Assembly (NCBI GenBank): GCA_017139535.1
Contig: WOUO01000005.1
Coordinates: forward strand, 186,001 to 250,000
Direction: 5' to 3'
Origin: Trichocladium uniseriatum
Lineage: Eukaryota > Ascomycota > Sordariomycetes > Sordariales > Chaetomiaceae
DNA length: 64,000 nucleotides
The translations under genes were made by a program, and so were the position numbers. Every line of letters starts with the position of its first letter. The stretch's first letter is position 1. The notes below the pieces were generated by a model, which was given only the letters and a program-made list of their open reading frames with translations, was not told where the DNA came from and made no database searches. Positions 50,359 to 60,692 of this stretch are shown piece after piece.

Positions 50359-52873
50359 GGTGGGCAACTCGAGGGTCTACCGTCGCCGGTGTGGTCGTCG
50401 ATGTCCAGGCCGCGTAATCGGCGTCTGCGTTGGTCGGCTCGCAACAATGGGAGGAGCAGGTGGTAGTCCAAGGGCGTGAGGAGCCAATTGTTTCGAGCAA
50501 CCCGCAAAAACTCGGAATCGGACCTCAGGCGCGGGCTTGCTGGGCCATGCCAAAAGTCAGAGGCGGGGGAGGGCGATCGAGCTCGGCGAGTGTGTGCGTG
50601 CGTCTGCGTCGTTGCGTTGGTGGGTTCCGCAGCGGAGAATTGGCGAATTCGATGGCTGGTCGGCTGATGCAAGCCTTGCCGGGACCGGGCGTCGATCAGG
50701 GCCAACGTGCGGAAGACGGAGGACGGAGCACTCGTACCGACAAAGAGAGAGGCCTTCCGGGAGCTGGCGGCGGGAAGGAAGAAAAGAGTTGGCGATGTTG
50801 GCAAGCAAGACGCAAGCGGGAAGAGCTGCCGGAGCCCGGGGAGGAAAAAGAGCCAAGAGCCGGCAGGCCAAGTTGAGCCAACAATGACAGAGTGGGGGCA
50901 GACGGCAAAGGTGTGTTTTGAACAGGGGTGACAAGAGTGACAGGGGTGACAAGTTTGGTTTCTTGACAGGGGGATGAGATGGATGGCCAGATCCGGGACC
51001 AGAGCAGGATTGCGATTGTGCGATGCAACTCCGTCTGGACAATTAGACACTCTGCTATTTTCTCCGCATCGTACGGATATCGCATGCACGAAATCGCGGG
51101 CACAAGCCCACCAACCTAGCCCGCGAGTTAAAGCAAGCTCGTCCTTGACAGGGAAACTGAGCACAGGCAGCGCAAATTGGAAATGTCGTCACTGCCCCCA
51201 CCACACCTTCCCCCAGCCTCAGTTGCCGCGTACCCGGTACTTTGGACAAGCCCGGTAGCGTTAGCGTGCTCGCCTGCCCTTGGCGATTTTGGGGCTGCTG
51301 AAACCACTGAAGGCGGCGGGCTGCAGTGGGGATGCATCGCCGTGGCCGGTTGAGCCTTAGCACACGGAGCCTTGGCGGCGTAGCGAGTACGGACGGACAC
51401 CCGGAGGAGCTGATGCGAGAGCAGGGAGTCACTGCCCTTGAATTTCGCATGATCCCCGCAATCCCTTCCTTCTTTTACCAACTTGAATCCCATTCCCGAT
51501 GGGATTCGATTTTTTTGGCATTGTGCGGTGGCCAGGGCACAAACCGAAGGTCTCGCTGTCACACTCGCCCATCGAAGGAATGGAATTCTCTGCCTTTGAA
51601 TTTCAAGGTCAAGTCCCGCGTTACGGATCCGATCAGACGTGGGGGATTCAGCTGCTGTTGCAGCCGGGAAGCCCTTGCTTAGCATGTCGCTGTCGCCGTG
51701 AACCCATGGACCCCGCTGGCCTGCAACTCAGCCAAGGTCGGAGCCATTTGGCACAGATTTTCGGCCGTGATGGTCCTCAGCACTTTCGAGCAGAACTCGT
51801 GTCCGTCCTCGAGGTCCCTCGACAAGCCATCACAAAGGGAAATTCGTATAAAGTCTTGCCAGCAACGAGCCATCCTCCCTTGCCGTCGTCGGCGTCTACT
51901 ACTACGAAGTAACGACGCAGGATTCGTGTTCGAATGGCACTAACGTGATCTTTCCAGACGCATTAGCGCTTGTGGTGGTTGCCTCGTATTGCCAGCTGCA
52001 CCCTCTCCTCGGCACCCGCTTTCAGAAGACGGTACGGAGTACGAACGGCTATGGATGTGGCGACACCTATTCCGGAAGCTCATGGTCGCCGCTGCCGCAT
52101 CCCGAAACTGTTGCAAGCGTGCGAGCAAAGCAGATGGCCGGTTTCCGGCCTTCGACCTTCGACCTTCATCCTGTTCTGCGTATCAGTCCGTCACACGTCA
52201 CCCGCTGACCCCAGCTGATCGGCAGGGGAGACTTGCCCGTCACAGGCCAACCGAAACAAATCGACGCGCTGAATCGTCAACAGCGATCCCCGACCTCCAG
52301 TTGGCGAATCGGCAAAGGCAAAGGGGTCACGGCGCTAGCGCTGCCGATCTTGCCCGTCCGTTGCCGCCGGCTTGGCAGAAGAATTCGGTGCCTTTTGCAT
52401 GGTTGGGCCGTGCGAGATAGGGATCACCGATGTAGAGGCCGAGGCTTCGTGCCTCTCTTCTCGAAGCCGGTTGTGGATGTGGAATGATGAGGTATCCGGA
52501 TACACAATCAGAGTGCCGAATGGCGCGTCGTGAGCCGTCAACGTCACCATGTGGAAACAAATGCAGCTCAGACGACACTGCCCCTGATAGTCAGGAACAG
52601 GCAGGACGGATGCTCAGGGGCAGGTTCACCAATGAAGACGCCGTTACACATCCACAACCACGTTGACGCCCGACTGGCTACTACATATTCAAAACATAAC
52701 ACCAGGCGCCCAACGCAAGAACCCGGGAACCGGAACTAACTACATAGGACCCAGATAACAAACCAGTAATCCAAAAACGCAAATATACCCAGAAACAGAG
52801 TTTGCATACATGACGTACCGCCGCATCCCAAACCCCTGAACCCCTGAAACGTGGACCCCATCCCGATCTCTCC
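50359..52873. other. Long intergenic region upstream of the WSC gene
   Basis: These 2.5 kb run from the WSC start to the kelch-gene stop. GGGGTGACAAGAGTGACAGG-type GTGACA repeats lie at about 50926-50955. Several overlapping short frames have no domain. The region probably contains a long WSC promoter or leader and the kelch-gene 3' end. A gene with very short exons cannot be excluded. Confidence 0.45.
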
Positions 52874-55800
52874 TCAGGCCCGCGCCGGGCTGCTAGCCGG
52901 GCTACCGTCCCGGCTCCGCGACTCGATGCTCTCCACCAGGTTCCGCACCCTGGTCCTGGGCCGCTCCAGCCGGACCGCCTCGGCGGTATGCAACGTGGGC
53001 GACGTTCGGAGCGACGCCGAGGGAGAGATGTTGACCGGCGGTTCGAGTGTCGCCGTCGAGAGCCGGTCTTTGCCTTTTTCTGTGCCGGACTTGGGCGCCT
53101 TTGTGTTGTTGTTACCATTGTCGTTGCTCCCCCCGGCATCCCTATCCGCCCCCTCATCCGCATCAACAACAACCACGCTCTCCTCGTCCGGGTCAACCAC
53201 CACCGCGCTCTGCTCCTCCTCCGTCTCCACCTCGGCATTGACAACCCTCAGCCGTTCCCGCGGCACCGTAAACATGACCTGCACCGACCGCTGCCCCACG
53301 GCCGTCTCGACATCCCACTCGCTCTCGTCCCCCCACACCTCGTCCCCAAACCACGCCTCCCTGCCCTGCCTCCTCCTCTGCAGCCCGCCCCCGGCCCCAA
53401 ACAACCGTGCCTCGTAGTCCGAACTGCCCAACCCGCCGTCGAGCAGGCTCTCCCTCGTCGGACTCCCGCTCCCCGCACTGCTGCTCTCGGGCGTCCCGCC
53501 GCTAAACACCCGCCTCAGACTCCCCAGCCACCCGCGGCTCCGCCGCGGCGGCTTGCTCTTGCTCGGGCTGCCCGGCTCGACGGGTATGTAATCCTCCTCC
53601 TCCACCCCGCCCTCCTCCTCTCCCCTCCCCATCAACAAACCCGGCCCCTCGGCCTGCAGCGCCGCAAACCCATTGTTATTGTTCTGATTGTGCGACCGCG
53701 CCGTGTTGAACGTGTGCGCCGAGCTGCTCGGGCTGCTGCTATTCCCGTTCCCACCACCACCACCACCCCCTTCGTTGTTGTTGGCGTTGGCGTTGGCGTT
53801 GGCGTTGGCATTGGCATTGGTATTGACCGCCAGCGCGGCCGCCCGCAGGACCCGCTCGTCGGGCCCGCCCGGCGCGAAGCTGAAGGCGCTGGCCTCGGAC
53901 AGGTTGCTGCCGGTGCGGCCCGAGTCGGAGTCGGTGAGGGCTAGTGTTGCGCCCGAGTGCCGGGGGTTGGATTTGCTCGAGGCGCGGCGGGACGGCGAGG
54001 TTCGCCCCCCGCCGCCGGCGCCGGCGCCGCCAGCTGTTGTGGATTTGGTGGTTTTGGCTGACGAGGACTTGCGCCGCGCGGGTGGCGGGGTGGTGGTGGA
54101 GTTGGAGCGTCTGTGCTGGTGTTGCTGGCGGGCCGCGTGGATGGCGGCGGCGTCGACGTCGGATACCCAGTCTTGGACGTCGGCGTCTTGTTCGTGGCCG
54201 CTGCGTTGTGGGGCTGGGTTCTGGGGGGGTTGCGCGTCGGGGGTCGGGCTGTTGGCGCTGGCGCTGGTGCTGCTGGTTAAGGGGCTGACGCTGGGCGGCG
54301 GGAAGAGGCCGCCGACGGGCGTGTGGATGGGGCTTGCGAAGGGGTCTTCGAGTTCGTCGCGCTCTGGGCTGAGGGGGTAGCCCTTCCCGGCGTCGCCGTC
54401 TTCGTCCTCGTCGGCTTCGTAGATGGGCTCGATGCGGTTGGGGAGCGGCTTGAAGTCGTATGCGCTGCTCGACCCGGTGCTGATTGTGGGCTGGTACAAA
54501 CCCCTCGCCGCCCCCCTAGACCGGCTAGTTGAGCTGCTTGCGGTTGGCGGCGGCGGGATATATAGAGATGGGCCGGATTTGGGCCCGCCGCGCAGCGACT
54601 CGTAGCCGAGCGAGCGCCGTCCTTGCGCGTAAGGGTCCTCGCCGCCCGTGTACCAGTCGCGTGCAGAGGCGGCGGTCCAGGGAAACATGCCCGCGTGGTC
54701 GCGCTCGAGCATTTCATCGTCCTCACCGGCGACACGGGGCAGCGAGCCATTTACGCCCTGGGACAGGCCGCGGAGCGTCTCGTCGCGAGCTGCACGCCGC
54801 CGCTGTCTCCGGCGGAAGAAGCGGACGGCGAAGGCGGCCAGGATGAGGAGGAGGAGTAGGCCAACGCCGAGGCCGACTCCTAGACCGATCTGCCGGTTGC
54901 GTGATGAATCGTCCGCGCTGCCGCTCTCTCCTGGGGTCGCCACACCATCACCGCCACTCTCCCTCAACGGGTTCGTATACTCATCCATCCACGCCATGCT
55001 CGTAATGTTGAAAAACACCTTCCCTCCTGCCTCCCTCTTCTTCACCCCTCCACCAATCTCCCACCCCCCAACAACCATCATAACGTTCCCCGGCAACAGC
55101 ACCGCCCCGTGCCCATACACCCCCTGTCCTTCACTCCCAGCCCCGTCCGGAACCTCCCACCCCCACCCCTCCAACCCAACCCCCATCCTTACCACCGCCA
55201 ACTGCGGCGTCGCCGCCTGCCCAACATCCCCCACCCACCCGCCATACACAACCAACCTCGTCCCATCCTCGCTCAGCACCGCCGTATGCCCCGATCTACT
55301 ATCCACCTCGACCTCCACCCCTTTCCCCTTCTCCTCAGCCGGCCCCGCAATATCCAAAAACGACCACGTCTCCTCGGGCAGGCTCCACACCGCCGCCGTG
55401 CTCATGTTGACAAACGCCTGCGCCGTGTGCCCGCCCAGCAGCACGTGGCCTGTCTGCTGGGTGACGGCGGCGCCGGCCGAGAGGTTGGTCAGCGAAGGGG
55501 GGAGGGGCGTGAGGGTGAATCCCGCGGCGGGGATGGGTTGTGGGGACTTGTTGTTTTGGGAGGTGGTGGAGAGGGTGTAAGGTTGGGGGGAGGAGGGGGA
55601 GAGGCGGAGCATATGGTTGGTGTAGGAGGCTGAGGATTGCCAGTCGGAGGAGGAGGAGGTGGTGTTGGGGCACATGCCGCCGTAGAGGTAGATGGTTGGG
55701 GGGGAGATGGTGGGGGAGAGTTGGGCGGAGAAGGCGAGGGCGCCGCCGAGGTGGGAGGGGCCGGTTGGTTGGGTGTCCTCGTCGTCGGGCCAGGTGTTGG

Positions 55801-56332
55801 GGATGGTGATGGCGTGGGAGGTCCACTTGTCGGTCTTGGATCCGGGGGTGTAGGTCCACAGAGACGGAGATCCGGCTGCGCAGTCGCCTGCCACGACGGC
55901 GATGGTGCCGTTGGCAAGCATGGACGGCGCAAACGTGGTGTGGTTCCCATTGTCCGGGCTGAGGAACGGTAGTGGAGAGGTGAGTTTGGTCGGGGTGAGG
56001 GACGAGGCGCGGAGGGTGGACGAGAGGTCAACGGCGAGCAAGTCGACCGAGTTGGCGTCGTCGCCGCTGGGCGCAAAAATGTAAGCCACGTCCGGATCGT
56101 CCGTGTCGTCAGGGGGGAGTAGGATGGTCGTGGGCACATAGGGTAGCATCGGTTCGGCGGATGCGCGCCCTGCGAGGCCCAGTGCCATCAAGGCGAGTGC
56201 CGCCCGTGCGGATGCAGGCCGCCGATGACCTAACCCGGACCGCGGCCGGGTCACGGCAGCTGTGGACCCTGTCGTGGACGGCGACCGGGGGCCGGCCCCG
56301 GTGAAAGACTGACCCCCTGCGGGCGCCAGCAT
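52874..56332 (-). CDS. Kelch-type single-pass membrane protein with long cytosolic tail
   Basis: The intronless frame gives 1152 aa from the ATG at 56332; the upstream in-frame extension to 56785 is unconserved-looking. A hydrophobic segment ARAALALMALGLAGRASA (~44-61) acts as signal peptide or anchor. The ectodomain (~62-475) has kelch-like blades: GGALAFSAQLSP..IYLYGGMCP, QTGHVLLGGHTAQAF, GHTAVLSEDGTRLVVYGGWV and GHGAVLLPGNVMMVVGGWEI. A span GLGVGLGVGLLLLLILAAFA (~482-502) is followed by FFRRRQRRRAARDE, giving inside-positive topology. The ~640-residue tail is disordered with Ser/Pro clusters, a PHTP-like PIHTPVGG, an alternating Asn-Ala run from a microsatellite, and a Gly-rich stretch. 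Fungal kelch membrane proteins of this architecture are widespread; the ligand is unknown. A cell-polarity or surface-sensor role is only inference. Confidence 0.82.
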   Translation of the reverse strand: MLAPAGGQSFTGAGPRSPSTTGSTAAVTRPRSGLGHRRPASARAALALMALGLAGRASAEPMLPYVPTTILLPPDDTDDPDVAYIFAPSGDDANSVDLLAVDLSSTLRASSLTPTKLTSPLPFLSPDNGNHTTFAPSMLANGTIAVVAGDCAAGSPSLWTYTPGSKTDKWTSHAITIPNTWPDDEDTQPTGPSHLGGALAFSAQLSPTISPPTIYLYGGMCPNTTSSSSDWQSSASYTNHMLRLSPSSPQPYTLSTTSQNNKSPQPIPAAGFTLTPLPPSLTNLSAGAAVTQQTGHVLLGGHTAQAFVNMSTAAVWSLPEETWSFLDIAGPAEEKGKGVEVEVDSRSGHTAVLSEDGTRLVVYGGWVGDVGQAATPQLAVVRMGVGLEGWGWEVPDGAGSEGQGVYGHGAVLLPGNVMMVVGGWEIGGGVKKREAGGKVFFNITSMAWMDEYTNPLRESGGDGVATPGESGSADDSSRNRQIGLGVGLGVGLLLLLILAAFAVRFFRRRQRRRAARDETLRGLSQGVNGSLPRVAGEDDEMLERDHAGMFPWTAASARDWYTGGEDPYAQGRRSLGYESLRGGPKSGPSLYIPPPPTASSSTSRSRGAARGLYQPTISTGSSSAYDFKPLPNRIEPIYEADEDEDGDAGKGYPLSPERDELEDPFASPIHTPVGGLFPPPSVSPLTSSTSASANSPTPDAQPPQNPAPQRSGHEQDADVQDWVSDVDAAAIHAARQQHQHRRSNSTTTPPPARRKSSSAKTTKSTTAGGAGAGGGGRTSPSRRASSKSNPRHSGATLALTDSDSGRTGSNLSEASAFSFAPGGPDERVLRAAALAVNTNANANANANANANNNEGGGGGGGNGNSSSPSSSAHTFNTARSHNQNNNNGFAALQAEGPGLLMGRGEEEGGVEEEDYIPVEPGSPSKSKPPRRSRGWLGSLRRVFSGGTPESSSAGSGSPTRESLLDGGLGSSDYEARLFGAGGGLQRRRQGREAWFGDEVWGDESEWDVETAVGQRSVQVMFTVPRERLRVVNAEVETEEEQSAVVVDPDEESVVVVDADEGADRDAGGSNDNGNNNTKAPKSGTEKGKDRLSTATLEPPVNISPSASLRTSPTLHTAEAVRLERPRTRVRNLVESIESRSRDGSPASSPARA
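53772..53822. repeat. GTTGGC microsatellite encoding Asn-Ala repeats
   Basis: About eight six-base units (TTGGCG/TTGGCA on the plus strand) encode (Asn-Ala)n in the kelch-protein tail. Confidence 0.8.
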
Positions 56333-57163
56333 TGATGTGTTCTTGGGGGACTGAGCTAGAGGTGTAAGTGGGCGGGCCGCGATTTGTGGTCTCCCTCGCC
56401 TAGCTCCGCATGCTTCCTCTGAGATCACCGTGCCTCGTATAGTTGATGTGGAAATTGCGGAGTGACGTCTTTTCCCCTTGCACAGGGAATGTAAACGAAC
56501 CCTGCGATGACACGACAGCCGGTGCACAAACAGGAGCTTCAAAAAGAAAAACAATAAAAATAACAGGCCATCATTCGGCCAAGGGCTGCGCGATGATCTG
56601 GCTCGAATTGACTGACGGAATGTGGAACGGCACGGTTCACAGCTGCAGGGTAGAAGCAGGGAACAGCGGGATATGAGGGGTCGATCGGGGACGTCAACAA
56701 ACGGATCCCCGCGGCCGAGAGAACCGTGGTATCTGTCTGCTAGAGGAGGCAAAAGTCGTGCGCGATTGGCCGACTTGCTGCGCAATAGCAGGGTGATGCC
56801 TCAATTGGTGGAGCCTTATCCAGATCTGTCAGGTGTTGCTGCTGGGGTGGCGGGTTATCGTCTGCCTCGACGTCGGCTGACGGTGATGGTTGCTACGGCA
56901 ACCACCGAGAGGGGCACTCCGCAGCAACGAGGTCTCAGGAACCAAAACTGACAGGTGACATGAACGTAACATCTAGAGCAGTGTCTGTCTTGATCACCGT
57001 AACGCTGGCATCGCGCAGGTGCAACGTGTGCCGAAGAGCAGGAAGAGCAATGCAACAGCTCACAACATGCCTTTAACAAGTAGAAATGCGACACCACGAT
57101 ATCCCGTAGCAGAAAGAGAGTAGTCAGTCAAAATGCAAAAGACAGTGTATGTGCGAACCCCAA
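56333..57163. other. Intergenic region upstream of the kelch gene
   Basis: These 831 bp hold the kelch-gene promoter and the 3' end of the next minus-strand gene. Frames are short and overlap. Nothing else is supported. Confidence 0.5.
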
Positions 57164-58765
57164 TCACGCAGCCACGCCCACACTCACCTTCCCAACCCTC
57201 GCCCGCATCTCACTAACCTCCCTCCTCAACGCGTCCACCTCCTCCCGCAACACCTCCTCCCTCTGCACCGCTTCCTCCCGCTCCCGCCTCAACGCCTCAA
57301 CCTCCCGCTCCGCCCTGCCGGCCCTCTCCCTCTCCTCGTGCACCCTGCTCGCTAACCGGGCCCCGTCCTCCCCGACAGCCAGCATAAGCGCGTCCCGCGT
57401 CGCCCCGAGCTGCTCATTCTGCCTCTGCAGCATCTCAACTACCTGCTTGGCCCCCTCGGCCTCGTCGCGCATCTTTAAATTCTCCATCTCGGACCTGGCA
57501 GCCTGGTTGATGCGCGCATTGTACCGCTTCTCGAGCTCGGTCGCGCGCGCGGGGAACTTGGGCTGCGCGCAGGCAACGACGGTCGGCTGGGACTCGATCT
57601 CACGCGTGTGCGCCACGGCCGGGTGGTGCTCCCAGCCGGGCAGGACAAAGAGCGTATTGCGGCCCTGGCCGGCGAGGCGGTAGTAGCGCGTGGCGACCGT
57701 GACGGGCACGATGCCGCGCGCGAACTCGCGGCTCTCGCCGCCGGCGCGCCGGCCGGCCTCAAACATGAGCTCGCTGGCGGTGCCGTTGCGGCGGTGGATC
57801 CTTTCCTTGGCCTGGAGCAGCGCCTCCTGCTTGTCGAGCAGGTCGTGGATGTGCCCAAAGATGTCATCGCCCGCGTTGGCGAGGATGTAGCGATCCTGCG
57901 GGTAGGCGATGGCGCGGCCGGATGAGCGGGCGTCCGGGCCGAGCGCGGCGAGGTACTGGTGCGGGATGGCAGCCTCGCCGGCGAGGGCGTCGAGGGCGTT
58001 GGCGTAGGACCGCTCGAGGTCGTGCATGCGGCTGACGAGGTGCTGCGTAAAGAGCAGCCACTGGCCCAGGAGGCTGTTGCGCGCGTTCTGGAAGTCCTCG
58101 GACTCGTGGGGCGTGGCGGTTGCGGGCAGCAGGCTCATGAGGCCACCGGTCGAGCTGAACTCGTGGTCGAGGCGCTCCAGGCAGGCATTGGCGTGCATGA
58201 CGAGCGAGTGGTGGTTCGCATAAGGCTTCTGCTTCTCACCCTTGGGGCGCGCCGCCGTCTCGGCAAAGGGGCAGTGGTACGTGGTGCCGTGCGCCTCGTG
58301 CCGACCGCGGACCTCGTTCACGAGCGCCAGCAGCGGCTTGTTGTGGTTGGGGTCGTCGTTGGCATAGGGCACCGTCAGGTCGCTAAGAAAGTCAAACGCG
58401 TCGTTGAGCTCGTACTTGAGCGCGAGCGCGTCGTCGACGCTCCGCTTGCCTGCTCTCGGCGGATTCCCGCTGGCGATCTCGGCCGACCGCAGGGTCGGAT
58501 TCAGCGCGTGGATGAGGATGCAAAGCGACTGCGCATGCTGCTTGAGCGCGAGCAGCGTTGGCGCCACGCCGTGCGTTGAGAGGTAGCTGCAGTTGATGTG
58601 GCGGAGGAGGCCCTCCTTGACCTCGGCGTTGTGCAGACGCGACCACTGCGAGAAGTAGGGCAGTGCAAAGTCGGTGCCCCTGATGTAGCCCCGCTGCTCA
58701 CCATGCTCGTCGTCCTCGTGCTCCGCCAGATGGGCGGGGACAGGCCGTTGGGCTTGGCTAGACAT
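57164..58765 (-). CDS. Fungal protein of unknown function with C-terminal coiled coil
   Basis: The intronless frame gives 533 aa from the ATG at 58765 (MSSQAQRPVPAHLAE); an in-frame ATG four codons upstream is possible. The first ~300 residues look folded and mostly helical: GTDFALPYFSQWSRLHNAEV, RHINCSYLSTHGVAPTLLAL, KYELNDAFDFLSDLTVPYAN, QWLLFTQHLVSRMHDLERSY and YPQDRYILANAGDDIFGHIH. A segment PVTVATRYYRLAGQGRNTLF follows. The last ~140 residues form a long Arg/Glu-rich coiled coil (RYNARINQAARSEMENLKMR, EREVEALRREREEAVQREEV). No named domain is recognised and there is no signal peptide or span. Coding composition and length support a real gene; function cannot be assigned. Confidence 0.8.
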   Translation of the reverse strand: MSSQAQRPVPAHLAEHEDDEHGEQRGYIRGTDFALPYFSQWSRLHNAEVKEGLLRHINCSYLSTHGVAPTLLALKQHAQSLCILIHALNPTLRSAEIASGNPPRAGKRSVDDALALKYELNDAFDFLSDLTVPYANDDPNHNKPLLALVNEVRGRHEAHGTTYHCPFAETAARPKGEKQKPYANHHSLVMHANACLERLDHEFSSTGGLMSLLPATATPHESEDFQNARNSLLGQWLLFTQHLVSRMHDLERSYANALDALAGEAAIPHQYLAALGPDARSSGRAIAYPQDRYILANAGDDIFGHIHDLLDKQEALLQAKERIHRRNGTASELMFEAGRRAGGESREFARGIVPVTVATRYYRLAGQGRNTLFVLPGWEHHPAVAHTREIESQPTVVACAQPKFPARATELEKRYNARINQAARSEMENLKMRDEAEGAKQVVEMLQRQNEQLGATRDALMLAVGEDGARLASRVHEERERAGRAEREVEALRREREEAVQREEVLREEVDALRREVSEMRARVGKVSVGVAA

Positions 58766-60692
58766 GTCGGCTATCAAGGCCGTCGTTGATGCGTGTCTGT
58801 CAGTGCTATGTCAGGAGCGATGAGACGCTGTGAGTGATGGCAAGAATGGCCATCTTCTCTTCGGTTTTCCTACTCCCCTAGATATTGGGAATGCCCCATT
58901 GTCCCAGCATGCCAGTCGAGCCGTATCCGTCGAGAGCAGCCCCAGCATTGTTGAGTTTGCCAGGCCGGACAAAGACTGCCCACACTCACCAGTCGACGGA
59001 AACGGAGCAGCCACACGAGGCTTGAAAGCTTTCATCACCGTGGAAGTGTCATGTTTGATGGAAGGAGATGGCCGATGCCGACGTCTCCCATGGTTCTACA
59101 GAGCCCCGCCAGTGTGTCGGTTGTCAACGGCTGGAGAACGGGGGAAAGCACCAGTAACTGCATCGCATCTCAGCGGGGCGAACACTCGACGGATACATGG
59201 TGAGATAATGAGTTCTAGACGGAGTACAAGTACTTAATCATCGCCATCCCTTCCCGTCGGAGCACTACCTCGAGAGTGACGGCTGCTGGTCCCTCTTTTC
59301 TTGCCCAACTGTTCGACACTTACACTTCACAGTCAGCTTCGGCGCGAGTGCGACCGGATTTGGCGACACCAGATCGAGCCCTTCTCGATTGGGTCGATGC
59401 CTGCGCAGCTGAGAATGCACCCGCAGGGGTCCATCGGCTGAAGCCAGAAGACCCTGGCGCTCCACTCGCAATTACCGATCGCCGACAGGGACTGCACGGC
59501 GGTCTTCCCGATCTCGGCTCCGCGGAAAAGGAACCTGTGTACATAAAAAGCGAAACCCCAAGTCAAAAGACATCAGGGAGCTTCTCTTCGACGGATTGTG
59601 TCCTCCGAAAAACATCGCCGCTCCCTCTGTTGGTGATGCACTCGATTTGCAACCCGGACGGTAGTGACCGCAGATCGTGCGCCGTTCCCTGAATTTTGCC
59701 TGTGACGTGACACAAACAACGGCAGCTGAAAAGCGGACCATGGCTGCACGGGCTGCGGGGGAGTCCAGGCCTTGGGCGAGATTTGCGTGATGAACGGATG
59801 GGACGACAAAACAGAGCCGTCTTGTGGCTGGCCGTCGCACAAATCGGGGGAGACAACGGCTGCTGCGCTGTCAAACGGCTTCCTCGAAACGGCCTTGTGC
59901 TGCAAAACCCTGGAAACCCCAGAGGTTGGGGCTGAGACATTGGGTCATCAAACCCTTCAGTTTTGACGTGTTTGACATGCCAAGCAACGGCCAAGAAGAG
60001 ATGAGAGGGAGGACCCCACGAGCGCTGCATCGCGATTGCCGCGACCCTGGTCAAGCTGCTGAAATTTGCATCGTTAGCTCGCCCCACCCCTGTGCCCCTT
60101 GAGGAAGCAACGCCTGCTTTGACAATCGCCTTGCGTCATTGGAGTTGCCCTCGCAGAGCTCTCTGCTGCTCGTCAAACGATGATGCATCGAGGAACAGAC
60201 AAGGGCTTTCTTGGGTCAACCGCCGCTTTATAAAGGCGGTTTGCCCTCCTGGCCCTTGGCATGTTTTGTCTTTACAGATTCTTTTGCAACAAATGTCCAG
60301 GTGCCGTCCAATTGATGTGTGATCCCTGATCGGCGTAGCTCCCTCCAAGCTTCCCTAGCCAGTCGATAGTTCGTGTCGTGGCTGCCCCTGTCTCAACTTT
60401 CGGTACGTCGTACCCCCTGCTTCACCCATTTCTGAGGCCCCAAGCGCGCCTTGGCCCCGCCGACGTCCATGTTCATTTGAGCATCTGCCCGCCCTTCTCT
60501 TTCATGCCGACTTCTTGTGAGTTTGGTGATCTAACACTCCTGCTTTAGAGAGTGCTGCCACGCCTCAATTTCCTGGGAGGACCCTTCCACGCGGATATCG
60601 TCATAGCAAATCGTCGGTTGAAGCGTACAACACGACTGAAAAACAACAAGGACAAGCTAGGCGCGCAGAGCTGATTCTGCACCACCGCCAAA
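58766..60692. other. Divergent intergenic region upstream of the CSC1-type gene
   Basis: These 1.9 kb lie between two divergent genes. Short frames overlap on both strands, with no family features. The 60200-60690 part is pyrimidine-rich and probably contains the CSC1 promoter and leader. No gene is supported. Confidence 0.45.

Noticed and set aside
51128..51912. Overlapping frames of 118-185 codons on both strands upstream of the WSC gene
   Set aside because: No domain, no consistent frame, and they sit in a likely long promoter.
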